Below the pieces are notes generated by a model that made no database searches, was not told the origin of the DNA, and worked only from the letters and a program-made list of their open reading frames with translations. A stretch of 38,258 nt of DNA from positions 1 through 38,258 of the forward strand of contig DBHX01000009.1 of assembly GCA_002296285.1 (NCBI GenBank), in the 5' to 3' direction. Positions 24,051-30,370 of the stretch are shown piece by piece. Within the stretch, counting starts at the first letter, position 1. Every line of letters starts with the position of its first letter. Origin of the DNA: a bacterium UBP8_UBA817. Lineage in GTDB: Bacteria > Margulisbacteria > Marinamargulisbacteria > UBA817. The translations under genes were made by a program, and so were the position numbers.

Positions 24051-24616
24051 TGACTTTAGTTGAATCGATTCCCCCTAATTATCAGAACCCATATCCTCAT
24101 TTTAGTTTAAAATCTACCACAGGTGATGTTATATCTTCTCAGGAATTATTAAAAGGAAATAAGGGGATGGTTGTTTTATTCACATGCAATCATTGTCCGT
24201 ATGCCAAAGCGCTTTGGGATCGGATAATTCGTGATACCAATAAAATACGGACATATGGCTTTGAAATCCTAGCGATTAATCCAAACATACATCCAGATTA
24301 TCCAGAAGATTCGTTTGAAAAAATGATTGAATTAAAAACAAAATTGAATCTACCATTTGAGTATCTGGTAGATGAAGATCAGCAAGTGGCCAAACAATAC
24401 CATGCCCAATGCACCCCCGATCTATACGTACTAAATAATGACATGACCATTGGTTATCGAGGGGCCTATGATGATGATTGGAAAAATGAAACGGCGGTGC
24501 AGCAAACATTTTTATTGGACGCACTCCATCAACTAAATCAAGACAATAACAACATGGTGCCAGTCGTCAAACCAAGCATGGGGTGTTCTATTAAATGGCT
24601 AAACGACAATTTCTGA
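24050..24616 (+). CDS. Thioredoxin-fold redoxin (AhpC/TSA-like)
   Basis: Cytoplasmic redoxin of 188 residues. The active site is FTCNHCPYAKA (C46, C49), a CxxC instead of the single Cys of true AhpC. The conserved tail pieces CTPDLYVLN and the C-terminal PSMGCSIKW match a widespread thioredoxin family often found in marine bacteria and Cyanobacteria. Its substrate is not established. It overlaps fprA by one base and the next gene by 22 nt, so FprA-derived reducing power might feed it, but that is inference. Confidence 0.85.
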   Translation: MTLVESIPPNYQNPYPHFSLKSTTGDVISSQELLKGNKGMVVLFTCNHCPYAKALWDRIIRDTNKIRTYGFEILAINPNIHPDYPEDSFEKMIELKTKLNLPFEYLVDEDQQVAKQYHAQCTPDLYVLNNDMTIGYRGAYDDDWKNETAVQQTFLLDALHQLNQDNNNMVPVVKPSMGCSIKWLNDNF

Positions 24617-25029
24617 CCTTAATTATAGCATTTGGGGTTTGCATCTTATTTTTTGTGATGAATGGATATGAATCAGCCGAAAGGCCGATCCATAAAAAAA
24701 TAATTCTAAGTCAAAAGGAAACGGTTATAGATGAAACTCAATTTGTTTTTAAGCCCATGATTGAACAATCTGGCGAATTAAGAACATTAAAAATACTATG
24801 CGAAATTACAAGCTACATGAATCCTGAGGTCTTAAAATTAAATTATGAGGCACAGACCATGATTGAAATCAATGAGGAGTTCATATTACCAAAGTCTTGG
24901 AAGGTGATGGATCAGACAAATTACAAGGTTATTGGCCAACTCATATTCGATATTAAAAATGATGTGTCATTAAGTCAATTCATCCTACGTATTTTTACCT
25001 TTTCTGACCATGAAGTTATTTGGAATTAG
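24595..25029 (+). CDS. Hypothetical membrane-anchored or exported protein, 144 aa
   Basis: Not recognised. The N-terminus MAKRQFLTLIIAFGVCILFF is a basic stretch plus one hydrophobic helix, so the rest probably lies outside the cytoplasm. The remainder is mixed strand and helix with paired strands suggested by VIGQLIFDIKNDVSLSQFIL. It has no obvious catalytic motif. Overlaps of 22 nt with the redoxin gene and 20 nt with the L,D-transpeptidase gene show that it belongs to this unit and may be a partner or chaperone of the next protein. Confidence 0.7.
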   Translation: MAKRQFLTLIIAFGVCILFFVMNGYESAERPIHKKIILSQKETVIDETQFVFKPMIEQSGELRTLKILCEITSYMNPEVLKLNYEAQTMIEINEEFILPKSWKVMDQTNYKVIGQLIFDIKNDVSLSQFILRIFTFSDHEVIWN

Positions 25030-25498
25030 CCTTTGTATTTTTCTTCTATCATTTGTTAGCCATGGGTTTGAGCATGTGTTTAACCAAATACCAAGCGAAC
25101 TAACACCCACTGATTACATGTTTGTGGTTGAAATTGATACACAAACCAACTATTTGTTTTATAAAAAAACATTAATTGATTCATTTAAAGTCTCAACAGG
25201 TTCTAAAACACGATATAAAGGAAATCGAGAAATGAAAGAAGCCGTTTGGCGACTGGGGCAACGCATGGCGCGAGATTTAGCACCGATTTATGGGGCACGT
25301 TTAATTTACCTTGAAAAATATCGGCCAGATATTCAAAAGTTTGTTAAAACAAACAAAGCATTTCATGGAACCAATGAACCGTTTAATATTGGCCAACCAA
25401 CATCCATGGGGTGCGTCTATCATTATGATGAGGACATCATTGATTTATACAGATTTATTCCAAATCATTCGTTGGTTGTTAGTGTTAAGAAAATTTAA
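25010..25498 (+). CDS. L,D-transpeptidase (YkuD) family protein, exported
   Basis: Cell-wall cross-linking or trimming enzyme family acting on peptidoglycan stem peptides. A signal peptide covers residues 1-19. The active-site region is AFHGTNEPFNIGQPTSMGCV, holding His119 and nucleophile Cys135. The family normally reads SHGC-[hydrophobic]-[RN] at the nucleophile, whereas here it is SMGCVY, so catalysis may be altered. 162 residues, on the short side. It is the last gene of the redox unit; the 114 bp after it hold a small GGAC-GTAA-GTCC hairpin (near 25569) and no gene. Confidence 0.82.
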   Translation: MKLFGISLCIFLLSFVSHGFEHVFNQIPSELTPTDYMFVVEIDTQTNYLFYKKTLIDSFKVSTGSKTRYKGNREMKEAVWRLGQRMARDLAPIYGARLIYLEKYRPDIQKFVKTNKAFHGTNEPFNIGQPTSMGCVYHYDEDIIDLYRFIPNHSLVVSVKKI

Positions 25499-25612
25499 TC
25501 CAAACCAAATGCAAATGCAAGTTCAGCAATCGTTAAACCATGTAATATTATTTAGTATCGATTAAAAGGACGTAAGTCCATGATTTTGAATACCATTTTA
25601 AATTGATTAAAA

Positions 25613-25912
25613 CTATAAAGGAACTAGCTTGTTAAGGTCATCATTGATGGATGGATGATGACGTAATGCCGATGCAATAGTTTGGATCTCCCAAAACTTA
25701 TCGGCATCGTCTTTCGGTATAGGAAGGCACTCATCTTCAGTTAATTCAATGGAACTTGGACGTCTTAATGGAGCGTATGCATTTGTTTGAGTTGATGAAA
25801 TTGTTGCAATTCGTTGAATAGTCAAAGACTCAAGTGAAAAGGAATGAGGAACAGCAATTTCATAGACGCCCTTAGTATCTGTTGTCAATATAATATAGCC
25901 ATGCCGGCCCAA
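25613..25912 (-). CDS. Small hypothetical protein, winged-helix-like; start uncertain
   Basis: The 99-codon frame as given starts at a TTG (25912). Upstream the frame stays open for more than 50 codons with plausible protein sequence, including LTHLKSAIRQFS and SDSANLLETLGRHGYIIL. That part looks like the core of a winged helix with ILTTDTKGVYEIAV as its wing. No ATG, GTG or TTG exists in that extension; ATT at 26014 is the best rare-start candidate. Either the gene uses an unusual start, has lost its 5' end, or is a decaying copy. The C-terminal part is acidic (LTEDECLPIPKDDADKFWE). It diverges from capA. Confidence 0.4.
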   Translation of the reverse strand: MGRHGYIILTTDTKGVYEIAVPHSFSLESLTIQRIATISSTQTNAYAPLRRPSSIELTEDECLPIPKDDADKFWEIQTIASALRHHPSINDDLNKLVPL

Positions 25913-26044
25913 TGTTTCAAGAAGGTTGGCGGAATCACTAAAATCAATCGTCGAAAATTGACGTATCGCCGATTTAAGATGTGTTAATTGTAAATTAGTT
26001 AAATAAAGTAAAATAAGGTCGGGTTTTATATTTTGTTGTAGGAA

Positions 26045-26053
26045 TGATAAAAT
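26045..26053 (+). promoter_or_regulatory. capA extended -10 box (TGA-TAAAAT), leaderless type
   Basis: TGA then TAAAAT (26048-26053) ends 6 nt before the ATG at 26060. A TTTATA -35 candidate (26025-26030) lies at 17-nt spacing. No SD is present. Confidence 0.65.
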
Positions 26054-26059
26054 TGATCT

Positions 26060-27334
26060 ATGAAAAAAATATGGGGATTGTGCTTGCTCATAACAGTGCT
26101 AGCATTTTTTATTTTGCAGATCAACACGGTTACGTATGTTCCTTTTAAAAATAAAACGTCGAAGATTATTGATTTTAATCATCAAAATGTTGTTACATTA
26201 AACGACCATTTCTTTAAACTGAAATTTAAGTTTCCTCATATTAAAATTATCCAAAATATTAATATGTTAACCGATGACGACGTTATTTTATTGCCATGGT
26301 ATTCAAAAGTCCCACAACTTCAGTACCTGCCCATTAATGGGCAGTCATTTTTTGATACAAAGGAAGGAGCAATTCAAGTCAAAACATTCACAAAAAATAA
26401 GGATGGCTATCAAGATCTACTATCAAAAAAAACTGAATTAACCGCCGGGGGAACAGTTGTATTGGCACGGGGGGTTCATAAAGTGATCCAACGCCATAAT
26501 GATATTGATTATCCCTGGAAAGATACCCGGCATCTTTTTACAAAATCTGGGATTAATATTCTGAATTTTAAATCCCCCTTGATATCTGATTTCAAATACC
26601 CAAAATCGTCTTGGGTGCTTATTGGAAAATCAGAGTATGCAAAAGCCATGGCAAATGCAAACATCCATCTGGTATCTTTGGCCGGAAATCACATGGGCGA
26701 TGCAAAAACGAATGGATTACTTGAAACAATACAGACATTAAAAAAATTAAACATCGAAACAATAGGGGCCGGACGAACAAAGTATTCCGCATATGCCTGT
26801 AAAAAAATAACAAGAAAAAATTCAATGTTTGGGTTTCTTGCGTTTAACAATGTTCCAGGATCTATTGGAAAACCAACCGAAAAATCTCCGGGCATAGCGT
26901 GGCTGGACAATGATGCCATCAACGCCATTAAAAATTGCAGTAATAAAGTAGATATCCTGGTAGTTATGGTTAACTGGGGAATAGAATACACGCATTTTCC
27001 AAGAACAAAGGAACGACAATGGGCCAAAAAAATGATCGAGTCTGGAGCCGATTTAATTCTAGGAGATCAAGCGCATTGGGTACAAACTCATGAACTCATT
27101 CATGGGAAACACGTATCCTATGGGCTTGGCAACTATATATTTGACCAACATTGGTCCGAAAATACAACGGAGGGGATTATTCAACGGTTTATTTTTTATA
27201 ATGATGAAATGGTCGCAATTGACACAACCCCCATCAAATTATTTAGAAGTGGGGAAGTAAAAGAAATTGAAAAAAACAGCCCCCGTTTTCTCCATGTATT
27301 TAATGCATATAATGGGGCCCATGCACTAAAATAA
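26060..27334 (+). CDS. CapA-like (PGA_cap) metallophosphatase-fold protein
   Basis: Family of CapA/PgsA proteins linked to poly-gamma-glutamate or other surface polymers. An N-terminal helix (residues 3-20) anchors or exports it. The C-terminal half fits well: VSLAGNHMGDAKTNGLLETI, then VVMVNWGIEYTHFP and SGADLILGDQAHWVQTHE, then VSYGLGNYIFDQ. The first half is odd. The canonical GDxMLxR opening is GGTVVLARGV here, and the expected N-x-E of the second motif is NFKS, so two usual metal ligands are missing. It may be a binding protein or a divergent enzyme. 424 residues. Confidence 0.82.
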   Translation: MKKIWGLCLLITVLAFFILQINTVTYVPFKNKTSKIIDFNHQNVVTLNDHFFKLKFKFPHIKIIQNINMLTDDDVILLPWYSKVPQLQYLPINGQSFFDTKEGAIQVKTFTKNKDGYQDLLSKKTELTAGGTVVLARGVHKVIQRHNDIDYPWKDTRHLFTKSGINILNFKSPLISDFKYPKSSWVLIGKSEYAKAMANANIHLVSLAGNHMGDAKTNGLLETIQTLKKLNIETIGAGRTKYSAYACKKITRKNSMFGFLAFNNVPGSIGKPTEKSPGIAWLDNDAINAIKNCSNKVDILVVMVNWGIEYTHFPRTKERQWAKKMIESGADLILGDQAHWVQTHELIHGKHVSYGLGNYIFDQHWSENTTEGIIQRFIFYNDEMVAIDTTPIKLFRSGEVKEIEKNSPRFLHVFNAYNGAHALK

Positions 27335-27381
27335 GAAATCAAAAAAAAACAATGAATTTATTTGATATCTTTAAAAAACGA

Positions 27382-27410
27382 TGGTAACATCAAACAAACT
27401 TAATTGGAGG
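27382..27410 (+). promoter_or_regulatory. guaB3 promoter, leader and strong SD
   Basis: TGG-TAACAT (27382-27390) is an extended -10 box. About 15 nt further on, GGAGG (27406-27410) lies 4 nt before the ATG. This is the strongest SD at a unit head in the window, fitting high expression. Confidence 0.65.
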
Positions 27411-27414
27411 CTAT

Positions 27415-28578
27415 ATGAGTACTAAAGAATCAATTCATTTTAAACGATCTTATGGGTTAAATGAAATTGCGCTGGTGCCTTCATCTTATACATTGGATCC
27501 AGACATCGTTGATATCTCAACAAAAATTGGGGAACTTAAATTAAACATCCCCATTATTGGATCCGCCATGGACTCTGTTGTAAGCCCTAAAACAGCATCG
27601 ATATTAGGGAATTTGGGAGCACTTGGTGTTTTAAATTTAGATGGTGTTCAAACCCGCTATGAAGATGCTGATGAAATACTTAAAAAGATATCCGAAGTAT
27701 CAAAAGCAGATTATGTTGATTTAATGCAAAAAATTTACAAAGACCAACCCGTTAAGGAAGAATTAATCAGACAACGAATTCGTGAAATTAAAGACTCGGG
27801 TGCCCCCGTAGTGGTGTCTTCAACACCCATAAATGCAAAAAGGTATGGTCAAATTGCAAGTGAAGAAAACGTGGACGCTTTTTTAATTCAATCAACCGTT
27901 GTTTCTACACAACATAAAAGTGCAAATGGGGTAGAGTCCTTGGATTTAGACGCATTTTGTAAATCAATGGATGTCCCAGTTTGGGTCGGCAACTCAGCAA
28001 CCTACGATGTGACGTCCACCTTGTTATCAACCGGTGTGGAAGCCATTTTTGTAGGCATTGGCCCAGGTGCAGCGTGCACGACACGAGGTGTTTTAGGTGT
28101 TGGTGTACCGATGGCAACCTCAATTGCTGATGCCGCTCAAGCAAGAGATGATTACTACAATGAAACGGGCAATTATGTGAACATCATCGCAGATGGAGGG
28201 ATCGTAAACTCTGGAGATATTTGCAAAGCACTCGCTTGTGGCGCTGATGCCGTCATGATTGGATCTCCCTTGGCAAGAGCAAAAGAGGCGCCTGGGAACG
28301 GGTTTCATTGGGGGATGGCAACACCAAATGCGGTTCTTCCAAGAGGTGCAAGGGTTGAAGTTGGTACGGTTGCAAGTTTAGAAGAAATTTTATTGGGCCC
28401 ATCAAAATCTGATGACGGCTCTCAAAACCTAGCCGGTGCCATCAGCACATGCATGGCAACGGTGGGTGCAGAACAAATTTCTGATTTGCATCAAAAAATT
28501 GAAGTAATTGTTGCTCCTTCATTATTAACAGAAGGTAAGGTTTATCAAAAAGTTCAAAGTTTAGGAATGTACAAATAA
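27415..28578 (+). CDS. guaB3: GuaB3-type IMP dehydrogenase
   Basis: Oxidises IMP to XMP, the committed step to GMP. At 387 residues it lacks the CBS pair of GuaB and matches the GuaB3 family of Cyanobacteria and Actinobacteria: YGLNEIALVPSSYTLDP near the start, LGALGVLNLDGVQTRYED and GIGPGAACTTRGVLGVGVP (catalytic Cys221), IIADGGIVNSGDICKALACG, and the C-terminal VIAPSLLTEGKVYQKVQSLG. GuaB3 was long annotated as IMPDH-related; a cyanobacterial member has been reported as an active enzyme. guaA starts directly after its stop, which supports this role. Confidence 0.93.
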   Translation: MSTKESIHFKRSYGLNEIALVPSSYTLDPDIVDISTKIGELKLNIPIIGSAMDSVVSPKTASILGNLGALGVLNLDGVQTRYEDADEILKKISEVSKADYVDLMQKIYKDQPVKEELIRQRIREIKDSGAPVVVSSTPINAKRYGQIASEENVDAFLIQSTVVSTQHKSANGVESLDLDAFCKSMDVPVWVGNSATYDVTSTLLSTGVEAIFVGIGPGAACTTRGVLGVGVPMATSIADAAQARDDYYNETGNYVNIIADGGIVNSGDICKALACGADAVMIGSPLARAKEAPGNGFHWGMATPNAVLPRGARVEVGTVASLEEILLGPSKSDDGSQNLAGAISTCMATVGAEQISDLHQKIEVIVAPSLLTEGKVYQKVQSLGMYK

Positions 28579-30114
28579 ATGATTTTAATTCTTGATTACG
28601 GCTCCCAATATACAGAATTAATTGCGAGGCGTATCAGGGAACTAAATGTTTATTCTGAGGTAGTTCCTCACACATTAACGGCTGATGAAATTAAAAAAAA
28701 GAATACCAACGGCATTATTTTGTCCGGTGGCCCATCCTCCGTTTCCGATGATGACGCACCCACCATAGACTCGAATATTTTTGATTTAGGCGTGCCAATA
28801 TTGGGTATTTGCTATGGCATGCAACTCATTGCCACAAGGTTAGGTGGAAATGTTGCCAGCTCCTCAACTCGTGAGTACGGGGCATCTGCTTTAGATATTA
28901 ATGAAAAATCCCGATTATTTAATGATGTGCCCAAAAACATAAACATTTGGATGTCTCATAGCGATAGTGTGAAGGATGTTCCAAATGGTTTTCGTTCTAT
29001 TGCAAGTACAACCACATGTCAAGTGGCATCATTTGAAAACGAAGAAAAACAAATTTTTGGAATACAGTTTCACCCAGAAGTATCGCATACGGATTACGGT
29101 AAAAACATTATTGAAAACTTTGTGATTCATATTTGTAAAACAGAACAAAATTGGACGAGCGAGGTATTTGTAAAGCATTCAATCGACCGAATCAGAGAGC
29201 AAATTGGATCACAACACGTATTGTGTGCCCTATCGGGTGGCGTTGATTCGTCCGTTGTTGCCGCTTTATTGCACAAAGCCATTGGCGATCAGTTAACTTG
29301 CATGTTTATTGACACAGGCTATATGAGAATCAATGAAGGTGAACGTATAAAAGAGGTTTTTGAAAAACAGTTTAATATCAATTTAATTTACGTGAACGCC
29401 CAAGATGATTTCTTCTCAAAATTAAATGGTGTATCTGAACCTGAAAAAAAACGAAAAATTATTGGAAATGAATTTATTCGAGTCTTTGAAAGAGAAGTTG
29501 AAAAACTAAATAAAGACATCCCATATTTAGCTCAAGGCACGTTGTATCCAGATGTTATAGAATCGGCCAAATTTGGGGTTGCAGCAACAGCACAAACCAT
29601 TAAAACTCATCACAATGTGGGTGGTTTACCTGAGGACATGGACTTCAAAATTATTGAACCATTAAAAATGCTATTTAAAGATGAGGTTCGACAAGTGGGG
29701 GTATCATTAGGTTTGTCTGAAGACATTGTCCACCGGCACCCATTCCCAGGACCCGGATTAGCGATTCGAATATTAGGGGAGCCTACTCAAGAACGCGCAG
29801 AAATTTTACAAAAAGCGGATGCTATTGTTATGGAAGAAATTAAAGCGGCGGGTTTATACAGAAGCATATGGCAAGCCTTTGCAGTACTATTGCCAGTAAA
29901 GTCTGTTGGGGTCATGGGGGATCAACGCACCTATCAAAATACCTGTGCCATTCGTTGTGTGACATCTGATGATGCCATGACCGCAAAATGGGCTCAAATT
30001 CCATATGACGTGCTTGAAACAATGTCGAGTCGTATCATTAACGAAGTTAATGGCATTAACCGCGTGGTCTATGATATTTCCTCGAAACCGCCCGCCACTA
30101 TTGAGTGGGAATAA
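28579..30114 (+). CDS. guaA: GMP synthase (glutamine-hydrolysing)
   Basis: Converts XMP to GMP using ATP and glutamine. The N-terminal class I glutaminase has Cys78 in GICYGMQL and His165/Glu167 in GIQFHPEVSH. The ATP-pyrophosphatase P-loop is LSGGVDSSVV (near 218-227), and the C-terminal XMP/dimer domain contains RHPFPGPGLAIRILGE. 511 residues, normal. Its ATG follows the guaB3 stop with no gap, so the two are one operon. A small lipoprotein frame overlaps its last 10 nt. Confidence 0.97.
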   Translation: MILILDYGSQYTELIARRIRELNVYSEVVPHTLTADEIKKKNTNGIILSGGPSSVSDDDAPTIDSNIFDLGVPILGICYGMQLIATRLGGNVASSSTREYGASALDINEKSRLFNDVPKNINIWMSHSDSVKDVPNGFRSIASTTTCQVASFENEEKQIFGIQFHPEVSHTDYGKNIIENFVIHICKTEQNWTSEVFVKHSIDRIREQIGSQHVLCALSGGVDSSVVAALLHKAIGDQLTCMFIDTGYMRINEGERIKEVFEKQFNINLIYVNAQDDFFSKLNGVSEPEKKRKIIGNEFIRVFEREVEKLNKDIPYLAQGTLYPDVIESAKFGVAATAQTIKTHHNVGGLPEDMDFKIIEPLKMLFKDEVRQVGVSLGLSEDIVHRHPFPGPGLAIRILGEPTQERAEILQKADAIVMEEIKAAGLYRSIWQAFAVLLPVKSVGVMGDQRTYQNTCAIRCVTSDDAMTAKWAQIPYDVLETMSSRIINEVNGINRVVYDISSKPPATIEWE

Positions 30115-30368
30115 TACATTCAAATACTTTAATTTTTATCCCTGGATTATTGTTTTTAACATCATGCTCAAATATAAAGAGTCATTCAGAAACACTTTAT
30201 CGATCAAGTTTATTATCTAATAATTCCCGACTTCATATTGCAATATTTAATACAAAAGAAGGGGGTGAATATAAAGTGGACAATTGCCACCTTATAAAAA
30301 GACTATTTCAAAATCAAAAAAATGTTAAAAACAAGTTTTGGTGTAAAAAAGGTGAATATAAAAACTAA
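30105..30368 (+). CDS. Small lipoprotein, 87 aa, GTG start inside guaA end
   Basis: The GTG at 30105 overlaps the guaA stop by 10 nt. The N-terminus LIFIPGLLFLTSC is a hydrophobic core plus an LTSC lipobox (Cys21). The mature part has HIAIFNTKEGGEYKVDNCHL and KNKFWCKKGEYK, with two cysteines that could form a disulfide. I do not know the family. The strong signal features and the tight coupling make it a likely gene. It ends 2 bp from the convergent tail-fibre-like gene. Confidence 0.62.
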   Translation: MGIIHSNTLIFIPGLLFLTSCSNIKSHSETLYRSSLLSNNSRLHIAIFNTKEGGEYKVDNCHLIKRLFQNQKNVKNKFWCKKGEYKN

Positions 30369-30370
30369 TT

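Noticed and set aside
25568..25579. GGAC-GTAA-GTCC hairpin after the L,D-transpeptidase gene
   Set aside because: Four-bp stem with no T-run; GGACGTA also recurs near 1170 and 17305, but the flanks differ, so no repeat family is supported.
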